A DNA stretch of 64,000 bases from Marinobacter antarcticus (GTDB lineage: Bacteria; Pseudomonadota; Gammaproteobacteria; Pseudomonadales; Oleiphilaceae). The notes beneath the pieces were generated by a model. The model was not told the origin of the DNA. It did not search any database and saw only the letters and a list, made by a program, of their open reading frames with translations. The first letter of the stretch is position 1. Every line of letters starts with the position of its first letter. The DNA is taken from positions 62,001-126,000 of the forward strand of contig NZ_FRAQ01000002.1 in assembly GCF_900142385.1 (NCBI RefSeq), written 5' to 3'. Of this stretch, positions 47,733 to 58,074 are shown in pieces. The position numbers were made by a program, and so were the translations under genes.

Positions 47733-48614
47733 ATGAGCGATTCCAGCTACACCCCACCAAAGGTCTGGAAGTGGGAGTCTGCAAGCGGCGGCGCTTTTTC
47801 AAATATTAACCGCCCCATTGCAGGGCCGACTCACGACAAAGAACTGCCTGTAGGCAAGCATCCTTTGCAGCTGTACTCGCTGGCTACGCCAAACGGTGTG
47901 AAAGCCACGATTATGCTGGAAGAGTTGCTTGAGCAGGGCATCAGCGGTGCCGAGTACGACGCCTGGCTGATACGCATTAACGAGGGCGAGCAGTTCGGCA
48001 GCGGATTTGTGGACGTCAATCCGAACTCCAAGATTCCGGCGCTGCTGGACTGCACTCAGGATCCCGCTGTCCGGGTGTTTGAGTCAGGCTCCATTCTGCT
48101 TTATCTGGCAGAAAAGTTTGGCCAGTTTTTGCCCTCGGATATTGCCGGACGCACTGAGGCGCTTAACTGGTTGTTCTGGCAGATGGGCAGTGCGCCGTTT
48201 GTCGGCGGCGGCTTCGGGCATTTCTTTACCTATGCTCCCGAGAAGTACGAGTACCCCATCAATCGTTATACCATGGAGGTGAAGCGGCAACTGGACGTGC
48301 TGGATCGCCAGCTGGCGGACAACCGATATATTGCCGGTGACGAATACACCATCGCAGATATGGCGATCTGGCCTTGGTACGGCGCTCTGGTGCTCAACAA
48401 GGTTTATGATGCCGCAGAGTTTCTTGAGGCGCATACTTATAACCATGTGCAGCGCTGGACCAAAGAGATTGAAAAGCGACCGGGTGTTCAGCGCGGACGT
48501 TTAGTGAATCGTGCCTGGGGCGAGCCTGAAGATCAGCTTCATGAGCGCCATGATGCAAGCGATTTTGAAAATAAAACCCAGGACAAACTTGCCGCGAGCC
48601 TTGGGCACGCCTGA
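47733..48614 (+). CDS. yghU: YghU-type (nu-class) glutathione S-transferase
   Basis: Nu-class GST with disulfide-bond reductase activity in the E. coli member. 293 residues. N-terminal YTPPKVWKWESASGGAFSNI and LYSLATPNGVKATIMLEELL (active-site TPNG region) match YghU; NPNSKIPALLDC and VFESGSILLYLAE form the glutathione site; the C-terminal all-helical domain contains YTIADMAIWPWY. It stands alone; ATG 47733 has AAGGACC upstream. Its stop codon lies inside the 30-bp stem-loop repeat. Confidence 0.93.
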   Translation: MSDSSYTPPKVWKWESASGGAFSNINRPIAGPTHDKELPVGKHPLQLYSLATPNGVKATIMLEELLEQGISGAEYDAWLIRINEGEQFGSGFVDVNPNSKIPALLDCTQDPAVRVFESGSILLYLAEKFGQFLPSDIAGRTEALNWLFWQMGSAPFVGGGFGHFFTYAPEKYEYPINRYTMEVKRQLDVLDRQLADNRYIAGDEYTIADMAIWPWYGALVLNKVYDAAEFLEAHTYNHVQRWTKEIEKRPGVQRGRLVNRAWGEPEDQLHERHDASDFENKTQDKLAASLGHA

Positions 48615-48635
48615 CGGGGCAGGCGATTTTTCGGG
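48606..48635. repeat. 30-bp stem-loop repeat, copy at the yghU 3' end (terminator-like)
   Basis: 29 of 30 bases match 45217-45246. CGCCTG at 48608-48613 pairs with CAGGCG at 48619-48624 and five T follow (48626-48631 ATTTTT). In this orientation it is well placed to terminate yghU, and it overlaps the yghU stop codon. Confidence 0.75.
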
Positions 48636-48699
48636 ACCCAGTTGTTCCATATCCACGCCTGCTGCCCGAGCTCCGACAACATCATGACGGGAGAGATCA

Positions 48700-49164
48700 A
48701 TGATTAACCTGACCATAAACGGACAACAGCACGAGCTGGACGTTCCCGATAACATGCCGCTGCTTTGGGCCATTCGGGATGTTGTCGGCATGAAAGGCAC
48801 CAAGTTTGGATGCGGTATTGCTCAGTGCGGTGCCTGTACCGTTCACCTGAACGGGGTAGCGATACGGTCCTGTGTCACGCCGGTCTCCGCCGCCAAGGGC
48901 GAGATAACAACTATTGAGGCTATGGCCGACGATCCCGTTGGCCAGAAAGTCCAGCAGGCCTGGCTGGATTTGGGCGTGGCGCAATGCGGTTATTGCCAGG
49001 GTGGCCAAATCATGAACGCCACGGCTCTGCTGAAGAAAACGCCGGCACCACAAACCCAGGAAATTGTCGACGCCATGGCAGGCAATCTGTGTCGGTGTGG
49101 AACCTACAATCGCATCCTGGCGGCCATTGAACGGGCTGCGGACACAGAGGAGGCCAGCTCATGA
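48700..49164 (+). CDS. Molybdenum hydroxylase 2Fe-2S subunit (IorA-like)
   Basis: Small subunit of an isoquinoline 1-oxidoreductase-type molybdenum hydroxylase. 154 residues with two 2Fe-2S clusters: plant-type ligands in GCGIAQCGACTVH (about 43-55) and the C-terminal CGYCQGGQIMNATALL plus NLCRCGTYNRI. ATG overlaps iorB start region by 4 bases at its end. Substrate class is aldehyde or N-heterocycle by family only. Confidence 0.93.
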   Translation: MINLTINGQQHELDVPDNMPLLWAIRDVVGMKGTKFGCGIAQCGACTVHLNGVAIRSCVTPVSAAKGEITTIEAMADDPVGQKVQQAWLDLGVAQCGYCQGGQIMNATALLKKTPAPQTQEIVDAMAGNLCRCGTYNRILAAIERAADTEEASS

Positions 49165-51491
49165 GCCAGCCAGACGATAAATTGTTACTCGCCAATGTCA
49201 GCCGTCGCGGTCTTTTGAAAGGATTGGCAGGGGGCTCTGCGCTGCTCTTGGCAGCCCGCTGGGATCTGGCGCTGGCCAATGAGCAGGCCCAGTTTGGCGC
49301 CGGCGCTATGCCCGGTGGCTGGATTGATAACCCGAATGTGTTTATTCATATCGATTCGGACGGCCTGGTCACCATCGTCAACAACCGTGCCGAGATGGGG
49401 CAGGGTATCCGTACCAGTCTGGTTATGGTGGCTGCCGACGAACTGGGCGCGGATTGGAATCAGGTTCAGGTGCAACAGGCGGAGGGAGACCAGGATAAGT
49501 ACGGCAACCAGAATACCGATGGCTCCCGCAGCATGCGTCACTGGTATGAGCCCATGCGCCGGGCTGCGGCCGCGGCCAGACTGATGCTTGAGCAGGCCGC
49601 GGCCAACCAGTGGAATGTACCGGTGCATGAGGTGCGGGCCGGGATCCACAAAGTAGTGCATCCAGCCACAGGCCGGGAACTCGGCTTCGGCGACCTCGCA
49701 GAAGCAGCGAGAGAGCTGGATGTTCCCGGTCGGCATGACTTGGTTCTGAAATCCGACAGTGAGCTGCGCTTTATTGGCAAGGAATCCGGGCTGATTAACG
49801 GTGAATTGAAATCCGCCCACCCCAAGGCCATTGATGGTGAAGATATTGTCTCCGGAAAGGCGATTTTCGGTGCCGATGTCGACCTGGATAATACGCTTTA
49901 CGCGGTCGTGGCTCGCCCGCCAGTTTACGGTGCCAAAGTAAAAAACGTCGATGACAGAGATGCACTGAAAGTTGCCGGTGTCAAAAAAGTGATCCGCATT
50001 GAAGGCACTGGTCAGCCCGCGGCATTCAATCCGTTGGGTGGTATTGCCGTGGTGGCTACCAATACCTGGGCCGCCATGGAAGGCCGCAGGGCCCTGAAGA
50101 TCGAGTGGGACAATGCTCCGGCCGGGGATAATGCCGACTACACCTCCGATGCTTACCGGGAGTCTCTGGAAAAGGCGGCACAATCCCCCGGCAAAGTTAT
50201 CCGCCAATCCGGCGATGTCGAGGCCGCCCTGCAAAAGGCTAAAAAGCGTGTGTCAGCAACTTACTATATGCCCCACATGGCACAGGCCCCAATGGAGCCC
50301 CCAGTGGCAGTGGTGATGATCAAGGACGGTAAGGCCGAGGCCTGGGCTCCGGTTCAACATCCAAGGGCGGCCCGGGAAGGTATCGCGGGGATGCTGGGCA
50401 TAGATCTGGAAAATGTAACCCTTCATCAGACACTGCTCGGTGGCGGCTTCGGCCGCAAGTCGAAACCGGATTTCGTGATCGAGGCGGCTCGACTTGCGAA
50501 GGAGTTTGAGGGGCAGCCCATCAAACTGCAGTGGTCCCGCGAGGATGATATCAGCCATACCTACTTCCATACGGTCTCCGTAGATCATCTGGAAGCGGGT
50601 CTGGACGGGGAGGGCAAGGCGACCAGCTGGCGCCACCGGACCCTGTCTCCCAGCATCACCTCGCTCTTTGCCCCGGATCCCAAGCATATAGCGGAATTCG
50701 AGCAGGGCATGGGCTTCAACACCATGCCATTCAATATTTCCGCTATCCGGTTGGAAAACCCACCCGCGCCGGCTCATGTGCGTATTGGCTGGTTTCGCTC
50801 GGTGTACAATCTGCCACACGCCTGGGCCATCCAGAGTTTTGCGCATGAAATGGCCGTGGCAGCCGGCAAGGACCACCGGGACTATGTTCTGGACCTGCTT
50901 GGGCCAGACCGGAAAATTCACAACCTGACCGTCGGTGATGGCTGGAACTACGGTGAGGACCCGGACAAGTACCCGATAGACGTGGGCCGGATGCGCCGGG
51001 TAATTGAACGCGCCACTGAAGAGGCGGGCTGGGGTCGCAAGACCGGGAAGGGGCGTGGCCTGGGCCTGGCTTTCCATCACAGTTTTGTCTCCTACACGGC
51101 TATTGTTTTTGACGTGGAAGTGGACGATGAGGGTAAATTGACCATTCATCGGGCGGACATTGCCTTCGACTGCGGGCCCCAGGCCAATCCGGAACGAATC
51201 CGGTCGCAGATGGAGGGTTCCTGCGTGATGGGCATTGGTGTCGCCCTGCAAAGCGAGGTGACGTTCAAGAATGGCGTTGCCCAGCAGGACAACTTTGACA
51301 GCTACCTGATTCCACGAATGCCGGACGCACCGAAAGTGGTCAGGGTGCACCTGATCGACAATCCCGACGACGCCATGGGCGGTGTGGGCGAACCTGGCTT
51401 GCCGCCGGTGGCGCCCGCACTGTGCAATGCGATCTATGCGGCCACCGGAAAACGCATCCGGCGTCTTCCTGTCGGCAACCAGCTGAGCTAA
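49161..51491 (+). CDS. Molybdenum hydroxylase large subunit (IorB-like), Tat-exported
   Basis: 776-residue molybdopterin-binding subunit. The N-terminus has a twin-arginine signal, NVSRRGLLKGLAGGSALLLAA (residues 13-33), so the enzyme is likely in the periplasm; in this family a single-chain large subunit without FAD is usual. Cofactor motifs include RAEMGQGIRTSLVMVAADEL, GGGFGRKSKPDFV and GVGEPGLPPVAPALCNAI with the active-site Glu. ATG overlaps iorA by 4 bases; xdhC follows 5 bases later. Electrons may pass to cytochrome c; not shown here. Confidence 0.93.
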   Translation: MSQPDDKLLLANVSRRGLLKGLAGGSALLLAARWDLALANEQAQFGAGAMPGGWIDNPNVFIHIDSDGLVTIVNNRAEMGQGIRTSLVMVAADELGADWNQVQVQQAEGDQDKYGNQNTDGSRSMRHWYEPMRRAAAAARLMLEQAAANQWNVPVHEVRAGIHKVVHPATGRELGFGDLAEAARELDVPGRHDLVLKSDSELRFIGKESGLINGELKSAHPKAIDGEDIVSGKAIFGADVDLDNTLYAVVARPPVYGAKVKNVDDRDALKVAGVKKVIRIEGTGQPAAFNPLGGIAVVATNTWAAMEGRRALKIEWDNAPAGDNADYTSDAYRESLEKAAQSPGKVIRQSGDVEAALQKAKKRVSATYYMPHMAQAPMEPPVAVVMIKDGKAEAWAPVQHPRAAREGIAGMLGIDLENVTLHQTLLGGGFGRKSKPDFVIEAARLAKEFEGQPIKLQWSREDDISHTYFHTVSVDHLEAGLDGEGKATSWRHRTLSPSITSLFAPDPKHIAEFEQGMGFNTMPFNISAIRLENPPAPAHVRIGWFRSVYNLPHAWAIQSFAHEMAVAAGKDHRDYVLDLLGPDRKIHNLTVGDGWNYGEDPDKYPIDVGRMRRVIERATEEAGWGRKTGKGRGLGLAFHHSFVSYTAIVFDVEVDDEGKLTIHRADIAFDCGPQANPERIRSQMEGSCVMGIGVALQSEVTFKNGVAQQDNFDSYLIPRMPDAPKVVRVHLIDNPDDAMGGVGEPGLPPVAPALCNAIYAATGKRIRRLPVGNQLS

Positions 51492-51496
51492 CGCCT

Positions 51497-52501
51497 ATGC
51501 AAAGCCTGGATTATCGGGTGGTTGAACAAGCCATCGAATGGCTGGCGAATGACAGGACAGTCTGGCTGTGTACGGTGTTGTCCACCTTCGGTTCATCGCC
51601 CAGGGAGCCTGGCTCCTTGATGGTTGCCAATTCGAGTGGGGATCATCTGGGGTCACTCTCGGGCGGCTGTGTTGAAGAGGACTTCCTGGAGCGTCTGGCT
51701 GCCGGCGAGTATGAGCTACCTGCCGTCATCGTGCGCTATGGCGCACCGGGTGACGGCCCAGAGAGCGCCCGTATTCGCCTGCCTTGCGGCGGAATTCTGG
51801 AAGTGTTGGTGGAGCGAATGCTCGCCAAGCGTGAGAGCCTGGCCCATCTTGAGCTAGTCAGGGATGCCTTGTCGGGTGAGAAGGAGCTCGCCCGGCATGT
51901 CAGGTTGACGGATGGCAGCCACTGGGTGGAGGAGGCTGAGCCAACTGGGCCGCGAGTGGCACGAGAAGAGGCTGAGGAGCTTGTCAGCATTCGTGTTGGC
52001 CCCATCGCCAAGCTGATCCTGGCAGGGTATTCAACCGTTGCCGAGGCCTGTGCGAGTTTCGCTATCAGTCTGGGGTACCGGGTGGTGCTCTGCGATCCAA
52101 GGGAAGAAGTCACCCGGGGGCTTAATCTGCCCGAGGGTGTCGAGTTCATCCCTCAGCTTCCTTCGTTGTACATTGCGTCACCGGGCGCCTGCAACCCATC
52201 CACCTCAGTGGTTGCGGTCACCCACGATCCCCGCATTGACGATCTGGCCATGATGGCAGCCGTCAAAACCTCTGTCAGCTATATCGGTGTCATGGGTTCT
52301 ATTCGTACCTCTCAAACCCGCACTGAGCGCCTTCGTCGCACCGGTGGGCTCAGCGAGGCGGAAATCGAACGGATTCATATGCCAATCGGTCTCAACCTTG
52401 GAAGCAAGACTCCGTCCGAAATTGCACTGGCTATCATGGCGGACATCGTTCGCGTAAGGCGAGGGCGAAGTCTTTCTGATCTATCAAGGAGCAAAATTTG
52501 A
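51497..52501 (+). CDS. XdhC/CoxI family molybdenum cofactor chaperone
   Basis: 334 residues from ATG 51497. XdhC proteins bind and sulfurate the molybdenum cofactor before insertion into molybdenum hydroxylases, which fits its place directly after iorB. N-terminal domain contains LSGGCVEEDFLERL with the conserved Cys; the C-terminal Rossmann domain shows LILAGYSTVAEACASFAISL and VVAVTHDPRIDDLAMMAA then YIGVMGS. Convergent with ggt, 13 bases apart. Confidence 0.9.
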   Translation: MQSLDYRVVEQAIEWLANDRTVWLCTVLSTFGSSPREPGSLMVANSSGDHLGSLSGGCVEEDFLERLAAGEYELPAVIVRYGAPGDGPESARIRLPCGGILEVLVERMLAKRESLAHLELVRDALSGEKELARHVRLTDGSHWVEEAEPTGPRVAREEAEELVSIRVGPIAKLILAGYSTVAEACASFAISLGYRVVLCDPREEVTRGLNLPEGVEFIPQLPSLYIASPGACNPSTSVVAVTHDPRIDDLAMMAAVKTSVSYIGVMGSIRTSQTRTERLRRTGGLSEAEIERIHMPIGLNLGSKTPSEIALAIMADIVRVRRGRSLSDLSRSKI

Positions 52502-52514
52502 TGGAGCGTGCGTG

Positions 52515-54281
52515 TCAGTAGCCCATGGCCGAGGAGGTGCTGCGTCTCGGATCTGCGCCGCCGTACAGGGTGCCGTCTTCTCCTATCATTATGCTCTGAA
52601 TGGCCCCCATGGCTGAATTGGTCACCACTTTGTGGCCGCGGCTTTCCAGCAAATGCACGGTGTCCGCGCTGATACCCTGCTCGATGCGGATTTCGTCCGG
52701 AAGCCACTGGTGATGGATTCGGGGTGCGCTTACGGCGGTCTGTATGTTCATACCGTGATCGATCACGTTCATGATCACCTGCAGTGTGGTGGTGATAATG
52801 CGCGAGCCTCCCGGGCTGCCGGTTACCAGAAAGTTGCGCTCGCCTTTGCGAACGATGGTGGGCGACATGGAGCTGAGCATGCGTTTGCCGGGTTCCACCT
52901 TGTTTGCCTCGCCGCCGATCAGACCGTAGGCATTGGGGATACCCGGCTTGGCGCTGAAATCATCCATTTCGTTATTGAGTAGAAAGCCGGCGCCTTGCAC
53001 GGTGATCCCCGAGCCGTAGCTGAAGTTGATGGTGTAGGTGTTCGATACCGCATTGCCCCATTGATCGACAACCGAAAAGTGCGTGGTTTCCGGGCTTTCG
53101 TAGCCGGCTGGCTGGCCGGGGTGAATCTCGTCTGCAGGGCGTGCCTTGTCCTGCTTTATGCCCTGGCGCAGTTCTTCAGCGTAAGACTTGCTGGTCAGGC
53201 CCTTTAACGGCACGTCTACATAATCCGTATCGCCCAGATATTCTGCGCGATCGGCATAGGCAAGTTTCATGGCTTCCGCCATGTAGTGAATCGTATCGGC
53301 GGAGTTGTGACCCAACTCCTGGATCGGAAAGCCTTCAAGAATGTTCAGTATCTGAACAATGTGTGTGCCGCCGGAAGAGGGCGGTGACATGGAGTAGATA
53401 TCGTAACCCCGGTAATTTCCGTGCACCGGAGCACGCACAACCGGTTGGTAGTCTTCAAGATCCTGTCGGGTTATGAGGCCTCCGTGTCTCTCCATCTCCT
53501 CAACCATCAGCTGTGCGGTTTCACCTTGGTAAAAGCCTTTTACGCCCTTATCTGCAATGCGTTGTAGAGTATTTGCCAGTTCCGGCTGACGGAAGCGCTC
53601 GCCGGCTTGCCAGGCGGAACCGTCCTCTTTGTAAAAGGTCTCAAGAGTTGCGGGCCAGCGCTGAAGCCGTTCTCGCGCCTGCTCAAGGCCTTCGCTGAAG
53701 CGTTGCGGAACGACAAAGCCTTCCCGGGCGAGCCTGATCGCAGGTACCAGTGCCTGTTTCAGGGATAAGGTACCGTGGCGCTCCAGTGCCATGGCAAGGC
53801 CGGCGACAGTGCCGGGAACGCCTGCGGCCAGGTGGGTAAACCGGCTACGGTTCTGCACCACTTCGCCGGATTCATCCTGATACATGGTTTCAGTTGCTGC
53901 CGATGGTGCTTTTTCCCGGTAATCGATGGCTTCGGGCTCGGAGCCATCGCCTTTTGATATCAGCATAAAACCACCGCCGCCGATATTTCCGGATCTCGGC
54001 TGGGTGACGGCCAGCGCGAACCCGGCGGTAACCGCCGCATCCACTGCATTTCCACCGTCCTGCAGCACTTTCAGCGCAACCTCTGTCGCCAGAGTGTGGC
54101 TGGTTGCCACCATGCCGTGGCGGGCGCTGGCGGGATGAAACCGCTCGCCCTCAAGAATGGCCTGGCTGAAAACCGGCGTTGCCAGAGTCGCAAGGCACAC
54201 GGCCAGGATGGGCGCGCATAAGCCGCCTGAGCGTCCAGTGAGCCGGGTTTTCCATGTTTGCTGGTGCACGTCTCTATCCAT
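52515..54281 (-). CDS. ggt: Gamma-glutamyltransferase
   Basis: Periplasmic Ntn-hydrolase that cleaves gamma-glutamyl bonds of glutathione; self-cleaves into large and small subunits. 588 residues. Signal peptide ends near LATPVFSQA (residues 33-41). Catalytic Thr399 opens the small subunit in TTHFSVVDQWGNAVS; GSPGGSRIITT and RMLSSMSPTIV are the downstream signatures. ATG 54281 has GAGGAGCGGAG upstream. A 3' fragment of a related gene lies at 47204-47332. Confidence 0.96.
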   Translation of the reverse strand: MDRDVHQQTWKTRLTGRSGGLCAPILAVCLATLATPVFSQAILEGERFHPASARHGMVATSHTLATEVALKVLQDGGNAVDAAVTAGFALAVTQPRSGNIGGGGFMLISKGDGSEPEAIDYREKAPSAATETMYQDESGEVVQNRSRFTHLAAGVPGTVAGLAMALERHGTLSLKQALVPAIRLAREGFVVPQRFSEGLEQARERLQRWPATLETFYKEDGSAWQAGERFRQPELANTLQRIADKGVKGFYQGETAQLMVEEMERHGGLITRQDLEDYQPVVRAPVHGNYRGYDIYSMSPPSSGGTHIVQILNILEGFPIQELGHNSADTIHYMAEAMKLAYADRAEYLGDTDYVDVPLKGLTSKSYAEELRQGIKQDKARPADEIHPGQPAGYESPETTHFSVVDQWGNAVSNTYTINFSYGSGITVQGAGFLLNNEMDDFSAKPGIPNAYGLIGGEANKVEPGKRMLSSMSPTIVRKGERNFLVTGSPGGSRIITTTLQVIMNVIDHGMNIQTAVSAPRIHHQWLPDEIRIEQGISADTVHLLESRGHKVVTNSAMGAIQSIMIGEDGTLYGGADPRRSTSSAMGY

Positions 54282-54424
54282 GTCTCCGCTCCTCGTTTCT
54301 GATGTCCAGATAGGCTATGATACCCCGTCATTTTATCTGGTGCGTATCGCTAACTTCGGTGCCTGTTCCGGCTGCCGTTTCCGGCGCACCTGCTTTCCCG
54401 CTTGTCAGTTAAGGAAAGGCTTTC

Positions 54425-55279
54425 ATGGAGCATACCTACCGTCTTGTGATTTCCTGCCCGGACCGGGTTGGAATTGTCGCCAAGGTGAGTAATTTTCTGT
54501 CCACATACAACGGCTGGATAACCGAAGCGAGTCACCATTCGGATACCCACACCGGCTGGTTTTTCATGCGTCATGAGATCAAGGCCGAGTCTATCCCGTT
54601 TGGTCTTGAACAGTTCCGTGCCGCGTTTGCGCCGATTGCCCGGGAATTCGATATGCACTGGCATATCGCCGATTCGGCCCAGCCCAAAAAAGTGATCCTT
54701 ATGTGCAGCAAGGAGTCCCACTGCGTGGCCGATCTCCTGTACCGTTGGCACAGCAATGAAATCAACGCTGAAATTGTTGCGGTCATCTCCAATCACGATG
54801 ATTTGCGCCGTATGGTTGAGTGGCATGAAATCCCGTACCACCATATTCCGGTGAGCAAGGATAATCGTGAAGAGGCGTTTGCCCACATCGACGAGCTTTT
54901 TCAGAGCTACAAAGTCGATGTGGTGGTGCTCGCACGTTACATGCAGATTCTCCCGGCCGACCTTTGTGCAAAGCATGCAGGCAGAGTGATTAACATTCAC
55001 CACAGCTTCCTGCCGTCCTTCGCCGGGGCGCGGCCATACCACCAGGCTTACAGTCGCGGGGTCAAGCTGATCGGTGCTACCTGCCACTATGTGACTCAGG
55101 ACCTTGATGAAGGGCCGATTATCGAGCAGGACGTCATTCGCATCACCCACAGTGATACCATTGAAGACATGGTGCGCCTCGGTAAGGATGTGGAGAAAAA
55201 CGTTCTCGCCCGGGGGTTGCGCTCTCATGTCGAGGATCGCGTGATCACCTACGAAAACAAGACCGTGGTATTTGATTAA
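54425..55279 (+). CDS. purU: Formyltetrahydrofolate deformylase
   Basis: Hydrolyses 10-formyl-THF to THF and formate, balancing one-carbon units for purine synthesis. 284 residues: N-terminal ACT domain (YRLVISCPDRVGIVAKVSNF), then a formyltransferase fold with NIHHSFLPSFAGARPYHQAY and the catalytic Asp region VTQDLDEGPIIEQD. AAGGA lies before the ATG. Divergent from ggt. Confidence 0.96.
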   Translation: MEHTYRLVISCPDRVGIVAKVSNFLSTYNGWITEASHHSDTHTGWFFMRHEIKAESIPFGLEQFRAAFAPIAREFDMHWHIADSAQPKKVILMCSKESHCVADLLYRWHSNEINAEIVAVISNHDDLRRMVEWHEIPYHHIPVSKDNREEAFAHIDELFQSYKVDVVVLARYMQILPADLCAKHAGRVINIHHSFLPSFAGARPYHQAYSRGVKLIGATCHYVTQDLDEGPIIEQDVIRITHSDTIEDMVRLGKDVEKNVLARGLRSHVEDRVITYENKTVVFD

Positions 55280-55318
55280 GGCTGCCTGACAGATCCCCCT
55301 GAAAGGGTGCGGCTGTGG

Positions 55319-55324
55319 TATAAT
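55319..55324 (+). promoter_or_regulatory. Possible -10 box (TATAAT) of gyrA
   Basis: TATAAT lies 82 bases before the gyrA ATG, in GTGGTATAATCAGC. No good -35 box is found at 16-18 bases; gyrA promoters are often of this kind because they respond to supercoiling. Confidence 0.4.
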
Positions 55325-55405
55325 CAGCGGCTTGATTAAGAATAACTACGGGGCCGGGAAGCGGCCCTGAAACGACTTCCAGATAACGCAAAGGAACCTT
55401 TCTCG

Positions 55406-58024
55406 ATGGGTGAATTAGCCAAAGAGATCCTGCCGGTCAATATTGAAGATGAACTGAAGCAGTCTTACCTGGATTACGCCATGAGCGTTATTGTCGGGCG
55501 AGCGCTTCCGGACGTGCGGGATGGCCTCAAGCCGGTTCACCGTCGTGTTCTGTTCGCAATGTCCGAACTGAATAACGACTGGAACAAGGCCTACAAGAAG
55601 TCTGCCCGTGTGGTGGGTGATGTCATCGGTAAATACCATCCGCACGGTGACTCTGCTGTTTATGACACCATCGTCCGTATGGCCCAGCCGTTCTCCCTGC
55701 GGTATCCGCTGGTAAACGGCCAGGGTAACTTCGGTTCTATCGACGGCGATAACGCGGCAGCCATGCGTTACACCGAAATCCGCATGGAGAAGATTGCACA
55801 CTCCCTGCTGGCGGATCTCGATAAAGAAACCGTAGACTTTGTCGACAACTATGACGGCACTGAGCGGATTCCTGAGGTTATGCCCACACGGGTTCCTAAC
55901 CTGCTGGTGAACGGCTCCTCCGGTATTGCTGTGGGCATGGCGACCAACATCCCGCCCCACAACCTGACCGAAGTGGTCAGTGGCTGTCTGGCGCTGATCG
56001 ATAACCCCGATCTCACCTGCGATGAACTGATGGAGTTCATTCCGGGCCCGGATTTTCCGACTGAAGGCATCATTAACGGTCGTGCCGGCATTGTTGAGGC
56101 CTATCGTACCGGTCGTGGTCGTATTTATATTCGCGCCCGTCACGAAATTGAGCACGACAAGAAAACCAATCGTGATGCCATCATCATTACCGAGCTGCCG
56201 TATCAGCTTAACAAGGCCCGCCTGATCGAAAAGATCGCCGAGCTGGTGAAGGAAAAGCGCCTGGAAGGCATCACCGAGCTGCGGGACGAGTCCAACAAGG
56301 AAGGTATCCGCGTTTTCATAGAGCTTCGGCGCGGCGAAAACCCGGAAGTTGTCGTCAATAACCTGTTCACCCAGACCCAGTTGCAAACCGTATTCGGTAT
56401 TAACATGGTTGCGCTGATCAACGGTGAGCCGAGAATTCTTAATCTCAAGGAAATGCTGGATGCGTTCGTGCGCCACCGCCGTGAAGTGGTGACCCGCCGT
56501 ACCCTCTATGAGCTGCGTAAAGCCCGCGAGCGTGGCCATATTCTGGAAGGCCTGACCGTCGCACTGGCCAATATTGATGAAATGATCGAACTGATCAAGG
56601 CTTCCCCGAGCTCACTGGAAGCCAAAGAAAAGCTGATGGCCAGAGGCTGGGCGCCCGGTAATGTGATGGCTATGCTTGAGCGTGCCGGTGAAGATGCCTG
56701 CCGCCCGGACGACCTGCCGGAAATCTACGGCCTGCGTGATGGTCTGTACTTCATGTCGCCGGAACAGACCCAGGCTATCCTGGATATGCGTCTGCACCGC
56801 CTGACTGGTCTGGAAACTGAAAAGCTTCAGAACGAGTACAGGGAAATTCTTGAGAAGATTGCGGGCCTGCTGGAGATTCTGGGTGATCCGGATCGCCTGA
56901 TGCAGGTTATCCGTGAAGAGCTGGAAGCTGTAGTAGAAGAGTTCGGTGACGAGCGCCGCACGGAAATAACCAGCTCCCAGCGTGACCTCACGATTGCCGA
57001 TCTTATTGATGAAGAAGACCTGGTTGTAACCATTTCCCACAGCGGTTACGCCAAGACCCAGGCGGTTGAAGATTATCAGGCCCAGCGCCGTGGTGGCCGT
57101 GGCAAGGCCGCTACCTCGATGAAAGATGAAGACTTCGTTGAGAAACTGCTGGTTGCCAACTCCCACGACACCATTTTGTGCTTCTCTAACCGCGGCAAAG
57201 TTTACTGGTTGCGTGTGTTCGAGATTCCCCGTGCCAGCCGCGCGTCCCGTGGTCGGCCGATGGTGAACATTCTGCCGCTGGATGACGGTGAGCGCATCAC
57301 CGCCTTCCTGCCAGTGCGGGATTACCCGGAGAATCAGTTTGTACTGATGGCAACGTCTGCGGGCGTCGTCAAGAAAACACGTCTGCCAAACTTCTCCCGT
57401 CCGCGCAGCAGTGGCCTGATTGCTTTGTCTCTGGATGAAGGTGATACGCTGATTGGCGCTGCGATAACTGAAGGCGATGCCGAAATCATGCTGTTCTCTA
57501 CAGCTGGCAAAGCGGTTCGTTTCAACGAAGAGGCGGTTCGCCCGCTGAGTCGGACGGCGCGTGGCGTACGTGGTATCAGAATGCCGGAGGGCCATCACGT
57601 GGTCTCCCTGATCATTCCTCAGGAAGGCGGCGTTCTTCTGACCGCCAGTGAGAATGGTTACGGCAAGCGCACCGCGTTTGATGAGTTCCCGACTTATAGT
57701 CGTGGCAGTCAGGGCGTTATCGCCATGCAATGCTCCGAGCGGAACGGCAACCTGGTAACCGCGCTGCAGCTGTTCGATGGCGACGAAATGATGTTGATTT
57801 CCGACAAGGGCACGCTGGTTCGTACCCGCACGGATGAAGTGTCGGTTCTAAGCCGGAACACGCAGGGTGTGCGTCTGATCAAACTGAGCCAGGCAGACGA
57901 GCGCCTGGTAGGCGTGGAGCGTATTGCCGAAACCGACGATGACGATATCGAAGGTGAGGGTGAGGACGCTTCAGTAGATGAAAGCGCAGATAACAGTCCG
58001 GAACAGGGTGCTGGCGAGGAATAA
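55406..58024 (+). CDS. gyrA: DNA gyrase subunit A
   Basis: Breakage-reunion subunit of DNA gyrase. 872 residues. Catalytic Tyr122 in [10 protein letters not shown], and the quinolone region has Ser83 and Asp87 in [13 protein letters not shown], the susceptible pattern. C-terminal domain contains the GyrA box QRRGGRGK and six-bladed beta-pinwheel repeats. Acidic tail ([17 protein letters not shown]) as in many gammaproteobacteria. AAGGAACC lies before ATG 55406. Heads a run gyrA-serC-pheA-hisC-tyrA-aroA-cmk. Confidence 0.98.
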   Translation: MGELAKEILPVNIEDELKQSYLDYAMSVIVGRALPDVRDGLKPVHRRVLFAMSELNNDWNKAYKKSARVVGDVIGKYHPHGDSAVYDTIVRMAQPFSLRYPLVNGQGNFGSIDGDNAAAMRYTEIRMEKIAHSLLADLDKETVDFVDNYDGTERIPEVMPTRVPNLLVNGSSGIAVGMATNIPPHNLTEVVSGCLALIDNPDLTCDELMEFIPGPDFPTEGIINGRAGIVEAYRTGRGRIYIRARHEIEHDKKTNRDAIIITELPYQLNKARLIEKIAELVKEKRLEGITELRDESNKEGIRVFIELRRGENPEVVVNNLFTQTQLQTVFGINMVALINGEPRILNLKEMLDAFVRHRREVVTRRTLYELRKARERGHILEGLTVALANIDEMIELIKASPSSLEAKEKLMARGWAPGNVMAMLERAGEDACRPDDLPEIYGLRDGLYFMSPEQTQAILDMRLHRLTGLETEKLQNEYREILEKIAGLLEILGDPDRLMQVIREELEAVVEEFGDERRTEITSSQRDLTIADLIDEEDLVVTISHSGYAKTQAVEDYQAQRRGGRGKAATSMKDEDFVEKLLVANSHDTILCFSNRGKVYWLRVFEIPRASRASRGRPMVNILPLDDGERITAFLPVRDYPENQFVLMATSAGVVKKTRLPNFSRPRSSGLIALSLDEGDTLIGAAITEGDAEIMLFSTAGKAVRFNEEAVRPLSRTARGVRGIRMPEGHHVVSLIIPQEGGVLLTASENGYGKRTAFDEFPTYSRGSQGVIAMQCSERNGNLVTALQLFDGDEMMLISDKGTLVRTRTDEVSVLSRNTQGVRLIKLSQADERLVGVERIAETDDDDIEGEGEDASVDESADNSPEQGAGEE

Positions 58025-58074
58025 GTCAGCACTGCCGAACACAGAATCCGCATGACGTGAGAGACCACAGGAAC

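Noticed and set aside
49185..51350. 349- and 365-residue minus-strand frames
   Set aside because: Shadows of iorB; composition is unlike real proteins here (His/Pro/Arg-rich, no motifs).
55415..57730. Long open frames (about 370 residues each) on the minus strand
   Set aside because: They are antisense to gyrA, have no recognisable domains, and are explained by codon bias of gyrA.
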